This document shows, in pieces, positions 22,480 to 33,428 of a stretch of DNA of 64,000 nucleotides. Source of the stretch: Diabrotica undecimpunctata (taxonomy: Eukaryota; Arthropoda; Insecta; Coleoptera; Chrysomelidae); the NCBI RefSeq assembly GCF_040954645.1, contig NC_092804.1, positions 95,110,862 to 95,174,861 on the forward strand, written 5' to 3'. Numbering within the stretch: position 1 is the first letter of the stretch; each line of letters begins with the position of its first letter. Under the pieces are notes generated by a model that ran no database searches, was not told the DNA's origin, and saw only the letters and a program-made list of their open reading frames with translations. The position numbers were made by a program, and so were the translations under genes.

Positions 22480-24120
22480 GTACATCCCTAGAGAAGAATG
22501 AATAACATATCTCAGATAAATAAACGAAACAACAGAAACTGAGTATAACCTTGTAACTTCAGAAATATAATTAAATTAATTAACGCAAATCGTACGAACT
22601 GAAATACAAGAATCCATCACACAGTTAAAAAATAAAACCCCCATGAAAAAAATACAGTAGAGTATAACTACTTTTGTACTCTAGCATTATGGTAAGAAGT
22701 TAAAAATCTAAATACCTACATAATTATATTACCGAAAAGTTAATAAAAACTTCTGTTCGTTAGAGGCAAGAGGAAGCGTATATCAGAATGTATTATGAAA
22801 AATTTTGTTAATAATACAGTATACAATATAATATAATGACAAGAATACTTTTATATCTTTGCTTATGGCATATTTTTGAAGAGTAGCTTCTATACTGGCA
22901 TTGTATTACTTTTTTCTCTCTACAGTAAAATGCTGAGGTGAGCGTCACGGAACTAGCTCCACAAGATGGCGTCGTGAAGGGTAGCTTCATAGAATAGCGG
23001 CTCTTGGCATCGATTCACTACTCTTGATCAATTCGTTTTTAGTCATCATATATTTACTTTAAAAATAATTAACAAAATATAGGCAATAAATGAGAAGTAA
23101 AAATTAAAAGAATAATATGTCACTAAAAGACTTGATTTGTAACGATTATCAAAATTTAATAAAAGTCATAAATGTCATCCGATTAATATCAAAATTAAAT
23201 CGTCTGTCAATAAAAAATGTGAAGAACAATTGGACAACACATAGTTTGGATTTAGAGTTGGATTGGGAACAAAAGAGGAATTGTGCGCAATGGTGGTACT
23301 ATTAGAAAAATGCAGAGATTATAATGAAAACGTATTCATATCTAATATAGATTTTCAAAAGTATTTGACATAGTTCAACCTGGTAAGCCCATACATGCAT
23401 TAAATCACATACACCTAGATACCAAGATATTAATTTAATAAAAAATCTACTAAAATCAAACAGCGGTCATGCTTGTGAATGATAGTGATACAAATCAAGC
23501 AGAAATTCAAAAAGGAGTCAGCCAGAGATGTATGTTGTCATGGCACGAGACACTATGGGAAAGAAGTAAGGAATGGAGTGAGCATCATTAATAACATAAA
23601 ATTTGCAGACTAAACCCCAATTATGACAGAAAATATAGACGATTTACAAATTCTTATAGAAATCATTCACGGATAAAGCAAAAAGATAGGACTAAACTAA
23701 ACAGATAAAAGTCAATGTTTACAAATAAGAAATTGAGTATGGTTATTAGATTGAGATCGTCGAATGTTATGCATGGTCGCAACGGCTATATGGGGTAGAA
23801 GCTTGGACCCTGAAAGCCAAATCTGTAAAAAAATTAAAGGCATTCGAAATGTGGCTATATAGGCGTATTCTTAAAATTCTTTGGACTGTAAAAGTCTCAA
23901 ACGAAAAAGCGTTGAGACGAATTGTCTATCTGGACATCGTATCTGTGCCACATAGTTCGAAACGATAAATACTCTCTTCTACGCGTCATCATGCAAGGAA
24001 GAGTAGAGGGAGGAAAAGTCTTGGGAAGAAAGACAAAAACTGGCAGAGAAATATCAGAGATTGGACTAACTTCAGTGTTGAAGAAATATTATATCTAAAA
24101 AATCTAAAAGAATATCTAAA
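22480..24120 (+). pseudogene. Long decayed RTE-like reverse transcriptase relic
   Basis: Fragments in changing frames keep the order of an RTE-type RT: EIQESITQLKNKTP (22595); a KNVKNNWTTHS region; the F-G-F-R position near 23245; MVVLLEKCRDYNENVFISNI then DFQKVFDIVQ (first catalytic block, 23290-23375); EIQKGVSQRC (R-Q-G-C block, 23500); PIMTENIDDLQI (after the YADD position, 23618); EAWTLKAKSVKKLKAFEMWL and YRRILKILWTVKVSNEKALR (23795-23910); IMQGRVEGGK (23985). Roughly 22800-23100 has no RT match and may be a separate insertion. No ORF survives. Confidence 0.7.
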
Positions 24121-24139
24121 GTCAAATTTCACACGCTTC

Positions 24140-25619
24140 CATGCCTTGTAGTGAAATTTTGTTTCTTATTACGATACCGGATCCTGTAAAATTTTAAATA
24201 CATTGAATTAAATCTCTCGTAAATTATAAAGCCTATCTCTTAGATTAAAATAACAAACTTCATAATATTATGATATGTAGTATTGTGATAATGTGTAGGT
24301 GTCAGTATTCTTTTAAAAGAGATTTATAGGTTGGTATATCAATTTCACGGTTATGTTTCATACGGTTTCATCTTTCAAACAAACATTAAAAACCTTAAAA
24401 AGTTTCATTTTACATACAATTAGCACGTTGGCTCTGAAAATGACCTATAAATATGCACTGTTAAAAATTGTATAGATTTATCAATTTAAAATGTTCTTTG
24501 TCGTCTTCCGATTATTTATCTCAACTCGTTCCTAATTAAGCACATGTTGTCCACAAGGTACCTCTTTCATTTTTTTATCACTACTTTTTTTTTACCTTTT
24601 GCCATAGTTTTCCCATTTTCTTTATTCATATCGATTTCACTCATAACGAATATTGGGTAGTTTATTGTTTCATGAAACTTTCTCCTTATATGTCCATATC
24701 ATACAAGTTGTCTAGTTATTATAGCGTATATAATGTCGTATGTTAATTCCATTTTATTTAACAACAAAATACTAAAAACTTTGTTTTCAAAACTTACACC
24801 AAATTAATTGTATCTTATCACTACAGCTGTTTCGGCAGAGTTCCTTTCTCAAGTCTCAAGTTTCTCGAATCCATCAATCATCTATTGTATTTGTTATCAA
24901 GATTTTGAAGCAGCTGTGCTCCATTAGTCCATTTTTGTTGCTTTTTGTCACTGTTTCTCTTTTTTCTTTATTGTCATCATTACGTAGCGCTACAACACTG
25001 GGTGGGTCTTCGCTAACTACAACTTTTTTCCAAGTTGATCGATTTTCCACGAATCTTCAATGAAATGTTAATCTTCTAAGATATTATTGGATTTTTTCTC
25101 TCCATTGTATACTGAGACACCCAAGTGGCATTCTTCTGTGCTAAGTTTCTTCCATACCAGTTTTACAAGTTTGACATCTTGGCGTCTATGCATGTGTCCG
25201 ATCTACCTTAAGCAATTTATTTTCCTGAACAATATCGTTATAAGAGCTTTCTTTATTCAGTATATGTTCTTATTCTATACGGATTTGTAGTGATATAATA
25301 ATGAGGTTAAAAAAATTTAGAAGAATTATGCTGAAGTATTTCTTTAGTGACATTATTATTAACCGTGATTATTGATCTAAGATATTTAAAGTATTCCATA
25401 CTTTCGAAATTGTAGTTGTTGACTTTATTATTTTATCTAGACGTATTGAATTGCTCTCTTCTTTTGATTCGCTTGTATTTGGTTGTCATTTTGTTGATGT
25501 TAAGTGAAACAATTTTCGTACTCTCTTTGCTTTGTTAAAGATGTCGTTTGCGGACGGGAGAGAGTTTCTTATGAGATCAATATCATTAGAATATGCTAGG
25601 AGTGCTTTTTACCTTGGTC
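24140..25619 (-). repeat. R2 repeat, inverted copy
   Basis: Reverse complement of 17290-19110: ends with the CTTATTACGATACCGGATCC block (24157-24183), includes the Y-A-N-D remnant near 25590 (CATATGCTAGGAGTGC on the plus strand) and the block at 25140-25270 matching 17945-18090. It lacks the hairpin MITE. Its outer end at 25619 is cut by an hAT-like terminus. Confidence 0.8.
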
Positions 25620-26030
25620 TAGGGATGGGAAAAACCTACCGGTTTTAACCGACAACCGGTTTTTTTACATCGCAATAACCGGTTTTATCGGTTGTTTTTT
25701 TGTCCCGGTTATAACCGGTTTTTTATTTTTAAAGTAAAAACCGGTTATTTATTTTTACGGTAATTAGGATTAGGTTAGGTATTATTTTTGATCCCAATCA
25801 TAATTATTATTCTCAAGTAATTATTCCAAACAAAACCATAATTCAAATTTTATCTTATTTAATAAATTATAGTTAAAAGTAATACATGATAAATTTTTTT
25901 TGATGGTAGTAAAAATAAAAGATGAATTGCATTATCCAATTTATTTTTAAGTAAAATATTTATGTTGATATTATTTTTTTCCCATTTGAAAGAATCTGGG
26001 AAATTTTTTATAAGTTGAAATGGTTGGGGT
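25620..26030 (+). mobile_element. hAT-like element, 5' end only
   Basis: Starts TAGGGATGGGAAAAACC, which fits hAT-type terminal inverted repeats, exactly where the R2 match stops. It is followed by a dense cluster of CCGGTT/AACCGG sites within about 110 bp (25648-25750), as expected for subterminal transposase-binding repeats. No matching right terminus, 8-bp target duplication or transposase ORF is visible, so it appears 3'-truncated. The right boundary is uncertain, set where the Penelope-type sequence starts. Confidence 0.6.
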
Positions 26031-26036
26031 AACAGG

Positions 26037-26290
26037 AAACAAGGAAACAGGAGAGAATCTCTCTCCTGTTGCCGACTAGAATGTAGCTTCGACTATTTTT
26101 TAAATAATTTTAAACTGTTTGTCCTTGTTTAGTGTAGTGTTATGTACAATTTTATGTTTACGACATTCTGCGATTGTTGGATAGCTCAAATTTGACGAAA
26201 GGCCCCTGAAGATGCTCTAGGAGGCGAAAGTACTTGGGCAAGATTTAATTAATAAAACTGTGCTCGATATCTGCCTTTATTTTATCAAAG
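26037..26290 (+). mobile_element. Penelope-type terminal fragment (family P3)
   Basis: Matches the right arm of the foldback at about 27175-27530: GAGAGAATCTCTCTCCTGTTGC-type start, TTTAAACTGTTTGTCCTTG, a hammerhead-like motif, then AATAAAACTGTGCTCGATA and TTTATTTTATCAAAG. The Penelope assignment is inference from the hammerhead-like motif and its layout, which match the ends of the certain Penelope element at 45736-49059. No ORF. Confidence 0.55.
26202..26239 (+). ncRNA. Hammerhead-ribozyme-like motif, palindromic stem III (P3a)
   Basis: GCCC-CTGAAGA-T-[GCTCTAGGAGGC]-GAAAGTACTT-GGGC. The core CUGANGA and GAAA are intact. Stem I is GCCC/GGGC (4 bp). Stem III is the palindrome AGTACT with no loop, which could pair only between two molecules; cleavage would follow the U at 26235. 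Stem II is imperfect here (GGAGGC against GGGAGC in sister copies). One extra nucleotide separates the core from stem II. Confidence 0.55.
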
Positions 26291-26390
26291 TTTATTTATT
26301 CGAGCATTCAACCTTGCATCTATTTTTTTATTGTGTTTAAGATATGATTTAGATTTTTTTCCACTTCAGCAACAAAAGTTTTTGGTTGTG

Positions 26391-26518
26391 CAACAGGAGA
26401 TGTATCGTCTACATAATAAAAGTCCTAGTATTTACTGGTATGGGTTGTGTAAATGTTCTATTATCGGTAAAATTATATTAAGGATTATGTGCAGAAGTAT
26501 TTTATATAGCTGACAAAG
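26391..26518 (-). repeat. Chimeric scrap of R1 and LINE
   Basis: 26391-26460 is the reverse complement of the R1 block at 21240-21300 (GTATCGTCTACAT...AAGTCCTAGT). 26458-26518 matches 7885-7935 of the decayed LINE RT (TATTAAGGATTATGTGCAGA, TATAGCTGACAAA). Confidence 0.55.
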
Positions 26519-26520
26519 CT

Positions 26521-26551
26521 GACTTTAGCTCCCTAGAGCATCTTCAGGGGC
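26521..26551 (-). ncRNA. Truncated hammerhead-like motif (P3b)
   Basis: Minus strand GCCC-CTGAAGA-T-GCTC-TAGG-GAGC-TAAAGTC. Stem II is a perfect 4-bp hairpin, but the conserved GAAA reads TAAA. The sequence is cut inside stem III, so this copy should be inactive. Confidence 0.45.
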
Positions 26552-27475
26552 ATCTAAAATAAGCCAAGAAACATTTTTTTAAAGGAAGAAATTGATTAAC
26601 CTCGATAAAGACTCGAAGTTATTGGATAATAAAAGTTTTTTGTGATTAACGTTTTAGACTTACTTCGTCAATTTTGGGCTATCCAACAATAATTTCAGAA
26701 TGTCATAAACATAAAATTAAACATAAAGTTGAACATAACACTAAACTAGACAAGGACAAACAGTTTAAAATTATTTAAAAAAGTCGAAGATACATTCTGG
26801 TCGACAACAGAAGAGAGAATGGCTCCCGGTATTAACGGAAATGTTAAGGTGACATGTGACATATGACACCTTGGATGGGCAGTCACAATCATGTAAATGT
26901 AATCTGCACATTTTAAAATTCTATGTAACTAAGCTTTGACCAAAGGTCCAACTGACACTACTATAGAAAATTAACTAGATTAATCTAGTTAAAATATTCT
27001 ATATGTCATATTTCATCAGTTAATTTCCTGTAGTAGTGTCAGTTGGACCTTTGATCAATGCTTAGTTACATAGAATTTTGAAATGCCTAGATCAGATCTA
27101 CATGATTGTGACTGCTCATCCAAGCTGTCATGTGTCACATGTCACCTTAACATTTCCGTTAATACAGGGAGCCATTCTCTCTCCTGTTGCCGACCAGAAT
27201 AGCTCCGACTTTTTTAAATAATTTTAAACTGTTTGTCCTTGTTTAGTGTAGTGTTTTGTTCAACTTTATGTTTAATTTTGTTTTTATGACATTCTGCAAT
27301 TATTGTTGGATAGCCCAAAATTGACAAAGTAAGTCTAAAACGTTAATCACAAAAAACTTTTATCATCCATTAACTTCGAGTTTTTATGAAGGTTAATCAA
27401 CTTCTTCATTTAAAAAAATGTTTCTTGGCTTATTTTAGATGCCCCTGAAGATGCTCTAGGGAGCTAAAGTACTTG
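26521..27475. mobile_element. Foldback of two P3 Penelope-type ends
   Basis: Arms of about 475 bp (26521-26990 and 27005-27475) are near-perfect inverted copies. Examples: GACTTTAGCTCCCTAGAGC at the left versus GCTCTAGGGAGCTAAAGT at the right, and TTGGACCTTTG near 27040 versus CAAAGGTCCAA near 26945. The centre is AT-rich (TTAATCTAGTTAA). Each arm contains a P3 hammerhead-like motif pointing outward. It is a tail-to-tail arrangement of the terminal sequence seen singly at 26037-26290. Confidence 0.85.
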
Positions 27476-27478
27476 GGT
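27441..27478 (+). ncRNA. Hammerhead-like motif, mutated core (P3c)
   Basis: GCCC-CTGAAGA-T-GCTC-TAGG-GAGC-TAAAGTACTT-GGGT. Stem I (with one G-U pair), stem II and the palindromic AGTACT stem III are all retained, but the first G of GAAA is T, which should abolish cleavage. Confidence 0.5.
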
Positions 27479-27534
27479 AAGGTTTAATTAATAAAACTGT
27501 GCTCGATACCTGTCTTTATTTTATCAAAGTACAA

Positions 27535-29181
27535 TAAAAATAGACTATGAATCAATTTTAAACCAAACCGCGGAAAGAGTCAGGTGTGCTCCTTCAATGT
27601 CCCTAACAGAGACGCTTTCACAAATCTGAACATCCAATAGTGTCATGAAATTCTTAAACTCTGAACTTGCTATAAATAGCTTGAAGATAATTTGTATCAC
27701 ACCTTGTCATTCACAGAACTTTGTTTAAAACTAAATGGCAAACTACAACCAGAAAAATAATATTCTTCGCAAACTTTTCAGCTAAAACTGGGAAGCACAT
27801 CCTTCAACCCTTAAAACGTAGACGCTTGCACTCTACGCTTTTGCTGCCGAATATACCTTGCCAGTATGGATAACACCAACACATACTTAATACGTAGATT
27901 TTGCTATAAATTAGTCAGCCAAATTCAGCGGATATTAAGATTCACATCCATACATAAGCTCTAGAATATCGTAGCTATCAATCCACCTAATATCCAAAGA
28001 TAAGTAGCTAGAGAACGAAAGAAACCAAGTCTAGATTCGAACATCCGCAAAAGAATAAGCTGCTCCTCGCCATATGAACCCTCGAGAGGAATTTCCTTAT
28101 GGTAGCTATCTTCCTAAAATCTTCCAGGACGGCTCTTGCCTGAAAACACCGGTTAATCTGTGTGAATTTGAGGTGGTACAAGATTCATCCCACCTTCTTA
28201 GATGACTTTGCCCTTCAAATCGCTATTTTCTGAAGTGACAAGGTTTAATTATTGGAACTGAACATATAAAGTACAGTCAGTAAGCTATTGCTTTTAAAAA
28301 TCATTGCAAATTTGACACTAACTCCACTTATATTGATTACATATTACCCCTAAATAGAAGATAAAACATTCAGAAGTATGTAATATTGGTGAAGTGGTAT
28401 ATTCTTGTTAGATAAATTAAGCATTCTTCCCTTTTTTGCGCATTACTACCAATTTTTACACAAAAATATCTATCTTAGCACTTAAATATTTATTCTAAGA
28501 TAAACTATCCAGAATTATATAAAGTAAACAGACAAAACCAGAAATAAAATAATAAAGAAGCTGTATACAAGATATCGTAAAACAATGGATGAAATAAAAG
28601 AAGTTCTTATTAATCGAATTCTTAAACGAAACGTATAAAGACATACTGACGTTACAACAAAATACATCAGGAAATTTCCGCATATGAAAAAATACATCCA
28701 ATTTGGTAATGAAATCCTTTTGTATCCGTAAAGCTATTTTTAGAAAAGCACGTACCTACCAAAAACAGGTATTTGATAGTATACATATCTATTACATACT
28801 GTAATGCGTATGAATGATAACAAAAATAAAGAGTCCGTATGAACCGTTTAGAACATAAGCTGGAAATATACGGCTTAATCGCCTAGTTGCCAAACTATCG
28901 GAGCTTACTTAGACCGATATACTAATGGTTCCAATATACAGTGAAAAAGATCTGAACGACCCCTATAATATATACACGCGAACTAAGCGATATACATTCA
29001 TGATACAAGGCTACTTATGAGCTCCACAAAATTTTTAAAAATTATGAAACTATGCATGTTAACGAATCGACAGAGTCAATATTATGGAATAGTCAAGTGA
29101 GCTCCGTATATCGGTGTCCACTTGACCACGGAGCTCTTTTGAACCTGAATTTTAACATGGGCGGAGTTCACTTTATGCCGT

Positions 29182-29183
<2 letters not shown>
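27535..29183 (+). repeat. R1 interspersed repeat, copy 3 (longest)
   Basis: Longest copy of R1: 27540-27850 matches 400-720, and 27885-29183 is the inverse of 6298-7700. It ends with the hairpin GTCAAGTGAGCTCCGT (29094) / ACGGAGCTC (29128) immediately before (TA)n. No shared ORF; small ORFs at 28495-28701 are not maintained in the other copies. Confidence 0.8.
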
Positions 29184-29394
<211 letters not shown>

Positions 29395-30722
29395 TGTTAT
29401 GATTGTTTATTTTGAGTTCAAACTTAGTTTATTGAGCCAATAAAAAAGAATTATAACTTATTTGTTATCAAAAGTAAAATAATCCTTATATTACCTGTGT
29501 TCGATGAATTCAAAAGATTTTCTAGTTGTCTTTTATCGGGAGAAGAGAAGAAAAGATAAGAATACAAATATATTATATTACAAAGATTTACGTTTCTTTA
29601 TTTTATATGAACGAATAAAACAATTATTAAATTCTGTCGTCATCTTATCAATCAGCATACAAGAAAATAAATCAAATTATTATCATAATAAGATTATAAA
29701 GCTACATACATTTATATTACGTGAAAAACCAATTTTACTTAAAATTTTCTTGACTTGAAAAAAGAAACCACAAAACTTTAAACTTTTGATTAGCCTAACA
29801 AAACCTCAGTTCTTAAATTTGAATGCTAATGACCATGATGTAGAAACGATCCTTCACAGATATAAAATTCAATTGTACAAACACTTACAGCTTATTTTCT
29901 TCTTGAGTTGTATGTTGGAAAATACCCAGAAAAGTCCAGTCTCCTCAACGATGTGATCTCTCCTCTTTGGCACCTCGGCTCTTTCTTAACGTCTCTGCAA
30001 ACCTCCTGCAGACTACACAAAAAACACCTGATTCACTTCTCCAAACTCAGCTATTTATTTATGACACCAGGACCTCCTTTTGTCAACTTGATGCCGTAAG
30101 AATACTTTCACATATACTTTATAAAATGCCCACGGTAGATACAAGGACCTCCTTTAATCTACTTGTTATCTCCTTCAAACTATTCACTTCTTTTCGTTAC
30201 GCCGGTATCCAAACTCACGAACCACACCCTATCTTGAGACAAACGACTGTTTCCTTTCGATGACCAAAATATGACTAACTTCTCCTCTCTCATGATCGAC
30301 TCACAAATTCCCATTTAAAAAAGACCGTCCAATCAAAAGCTCAAATTGTGTTTACCATGATTTTGGAAAAGCCTAATTTCGGTTTCAGAGAAAAACTAAA
30401 TAGCTTACTTTAAAATTGGTTTTTTCAATACATCATTTATACATATTTCAAAAGATTAGAATATGGTCATTTAATACTCGACTATACAAACAATGAAAAG
30501 ATTAACTTACAGGTAAAATGTCTTTTAATTCTAAACAAAGGTTTTTTGATAATTTTGTTTGAAACGGAAAAAGGTCGTTTGCCAAACAAATTTCTATTCT
30601 TATCTACACTAAATCTTATCTTAAATTACTATATACAATTTGTTTCTATTGATATCTTAAAATTTTATTCCGATGGATATTTTTATTTATTTTTCTTTGG
30701 TTGGGAAAGAAAAAGTATGACA
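29395..30722 (-). repeat. Gypsy 3' LTR (1328 bp)
   Basis: Starts TGTTATGATTG and ends AGTATGACA on the plus strand (TG...CA). It differs from the other LTR by roughly 15-20 substitutions and three small indels by eye. Short ORFs inside both LTRs (for example at 29967-30263 and 41745-42044) are identical because the LTRs are; I do not regard them as genes. Confidence 0.95.
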
Positions 30723-30737
30723 AATCCCCGCCTTTGC
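30723..30737 (-). other. Polypurine tract of the Gypsy element
   Basis: Minus strand AAAGGCGGGGATT directly upstream of the 3' LTR, in the expected position for the plus-strand DNA primer. Confidence 0.7.
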
Positions 30738-30931
30738 ATATGATAAAAATTACTGAATTATGCAGGGATTTTTCTCTATGCAAAAACAATACCAGTATTT
30801 TATTCATAATATTTGTAAACATCGTTGATATTATAAATTCCCCTAATCTTGTCTGATTCTATGTGCTTCAACTCATAACTATTTATCCCATTCTCATTGT
30901 TTACTATGTACGGACCCTCAAAAACAGGCAT

Positions 30932-31897
30932 TCACTTTCCGCATACGTTGCTAGGTATGTTGGACACGCGCAATGCTCTCACCATAACCTTCTCACCTTT
31001 TTTGAAAGTAACTGGTCTTCTTTTTCTATTTTGGTCTTGCCTCTGGATATATTTTTCGTTTGCTCTCCGCAATCTCCTCTGCACATTTTCCATTATCTGT
31101 GTGTATTCCTTTTGTTCTCTATCTTCCCATGGCCTTAGTGGCATTATACCCTTCATTATATATTCTGGGGTCTCTTTCGTTTCAGTGCTCGGGATGGTAT
31201 TTAGATACGTTTCTACTTCGGCGACTTTCCTATCGCATCGTCGATGTTGACCCTCTGTTGTAATCCGTAGAAACTTCGTCACTTCCTGTATAAAACGTTC
31301 CGAAGGATTACTCTGTGGATGTCTGATGCTAACAAAATTTGTCTCTATTCCCCGTTTTCGAAGTTGTTCCTTGAAACGATCATTTCTAAAATATGTTGCA
31401 TTGTCTAGAAGAATCCTTCTTGGTGTTCCCACGGTGGCTATAAAATTGTCGATTTTTCTCATTATATGTACCAAAGCTGCATGATCAGTTTCGATTGTGA
31501 ATTTTGCTCCCAACAGATAAAATCTTAACTTATTTACACAGAAAAGTACGCTAGCAAACTCTAGTTCAGTCACACTGTATTTTCTTTCGTGTGTTTTTGT
31601 CACCCGGGAAATAAAACAAATCGGCACTTCTTGATTGTTTTGTATTTGCGACAAAACTCCCGCAAATTTTTGTATGGATGCATCAGTTCGTAGTATGAAA
31701 GGCAAATTGTACATGGAATGATATATTTTCGTTCCTTTCGAGAATTCCTCTTTTAAAATTTGAAAAGCTTTCTCTTGTTCTTCTTTCCAATTCCATTTAA
31801 CACCCTTCTTCAATAATTTGATCAGAGGAATTTCCTTCTGGCTTAAATCAGGAATTAGTTTTTTAAAATAGTTGATCGTCCCGAGAAAACCTCTCAA
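30932..31897 (-). pseudogene. Gypsy pol: RNase H fused to integrase remnant
   Basis: A 321-codon open frame. Residues 1-45 (RGFLGTINYFKKLIPDLSQ) are the RT thumb/connection. Residues about 65-150 are RNase H: FILRTDASIQKFAGVLSQ with the first Asp, the Glu of the V-T-E-L-E-F-A block, and TIETDHAALV. After about residue 155 the frame enters the integrase core at VGTPRRILLDNATYF (second catalytic Asp) and HPQSNPSERFIQEV (catalytic Glu), then the C-terminal KFKKGEKV-like region (VTFKKGEKVMV). The zinc-binding HHCC domain and first catalytic Asp of integrase are missing through a deletion that kept the frame. The product could not integrate DNA. Confidence 0.9.
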
Positions 31898-32349
31898 TGT
31901 TTTTAAATTCGTTGGTCTTGGGTATTCATCTATGATCCATCTATGTCCAATTTAAATCCCAAATATATCACTTCTTTTTGAAAAAATTGACATTTTTCAA
32001 TATTCAGTTTTAATCCGGCCTTGTCCAATTCTCCCAAAATAATCTTTATGTGTTCCAAATGACTTGATGTATCTGGTGAATAAATGAGTCAGTCGTCGAT
32101 GTAGTGCACTATGAAATCTTCATATTTATTTAATATTGTATGGAGAGCTCTTACCAATGCTGCACACGCACTTTGTAATCCAAACGGTACTACTTTAAAT
32201 CGGTATACAATACCATCGATTGAGAAAGCGGTGTAATTTCTACATCTTTCTGCTAACGGTATTAACCAAAAACTATGTTTCAAATCAATTTTAGAAAACA
32301 TGTGTGTTCCCGTAATTCTCCCAAAAATAGCTTCGATGTTGAGGGGTGA
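31898..32349 (-). pseudogene. Gypsy pol: RT catalytic core, interrupted
   Basis: Continues the RT from 32350. The piece at 32089-32301 reads MFSKIDLKHSFWLIPLAE (first catalytic Asp block), AFSIDGIVYRFKVVPFGLQS, ALVRALHTIL and HYIDD (catalytic YIDD), then a stop right after the catalytic pair. A following part reads LIYSPDTSSHLEHIKIIL and FFQKEVIYLGFKLDID before a frame change near 31935. So the core has intact active-site residues but two nonsense codons (near 32350 and 32088) and one frameshift. Confidence 0.85.
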
Positions 32350-33378
32350 TTAATATTGAGATACCGTGTGTTGATTTATATTCCGGGCATCCAAACAGAG
32401 CCTCAATTCTCCACTGCTTTTTTTCACAATTACGATTGGGTTGATGTACGGCGAGTCACATCTCTCTATGATTTGATCTTCTAACATTTTGTTAATTTCT
32501 CCTTTCACCTCCTGTCGGTATTTATATGGGATCGGATAAGTTTTCGATCGAAATTTTCCTAAGTCTTTAACCTCAAATGAATGTTCATACTTTTTGGCTA
32601 CTCTGTTTTCTTCATTTATTAAATCTTCATACTTTCTCAATATTACACGCAATTCCTTTTCCTTTTCTTCTCCACATATCAATTTTCTTTCTTTTTCCTC
32701 AATTTCTTTACACATATTTATTTTGTATTCTGCCTCCTCCATTTCGCATACTTCTTCAAATACCACTGTTTCAATTGTACCTTTTTCGTCTTCTTTTGTT
32801 AATCTTTCTTCTTTTTCTTCTTCTGGGCTCATCTCTTCTTTTGAGGAAACCCACTTTTCACTTTCTTTTGCCAATCTCCTCTTTCTTCTCTGTCCTTGTT
32901 TCATTGCCAAATTCATTTCCACCGTTTGTTCTTTGTCTAAATCATTTTTTTGTTTCTCATTTTCCTTTTCCATTTTCTTACTGTCCTGTTCTTCTTCTTT
33001 TTCCTCTGTGATTTTCATCGTGTTATTTTTGAAATCTATCACCACATGTTTTTCTGCCAATTCATCCACTCCTACGATCATATCATGCAACATGTTTGGC
33101 ATCACAACACATTGTAGTGCATAAAATTTCTTATCCAATCGTACTTTTATTCGTATTCCTTCATTTATCGTTGCCAAAGTCCGTTTATTTGCGCCCACTA
33201 AATTTACCTTGGGAATTTTGTAAATCAAATTCGTTAAATTAACTTCCTCTATTAGTTTTCTGTTGATCAGTGTAATTTCCGATCCAGTATCAATCATAAT
33301 TTTAATCGGTGTCTCGTTGATAAAACCATCTACAAATTTCAGATTTGCTCCACTTATTTTGTCCTTATTTTCTGCCAA
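32350..33378 (-). pseudogene. Gypsy pol: aspartic protease and RT N-terminus
   Basis: 342-codon frame. The protease is at about residues 10-110: KIMIDTGSEITLINRKLI (catalytic Asp-Thr-Gly) and a second strand MIVGVDELAEKHVVIDF. A Glu/Lys-rich linker of about 120 residues (many E-K-E-E runs) follows. The RT fingers come at the end: INKMLEDQIIERCDSPYINP, IVIVKKSSGELRLCLDARNI. A stop interrupts the RT at 32350. The long acidic/basic linker between protease and RT is unusual and low-complexity. The frame extends upstream of the first Met towards gag, as expected for frameshift expression. Confidence 0.9.
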
Positions 33379-33428
33379 TTTAATAAATTCCGTCGGGTGA
33401 CAAAAAATTCCTGTTTGTTTCTTTGTCT

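Noticed and set aside
25975..25995. Right terminus of the hAT-like element (TTTTTTTCCCATTTG)
   Set aside because: Only CCCAT is shared with the complement of the left end, and no 8-bp duplication of CCTTGGTC follows.
29967..30263. 98-99 codon ORFs conserved at 29967-30263 and 41745-42044
   Set aside because: Both lie in the two LTRs of one element, so similarity reflects LTR identity, not selection on a protein; a small indel also alters one copy.
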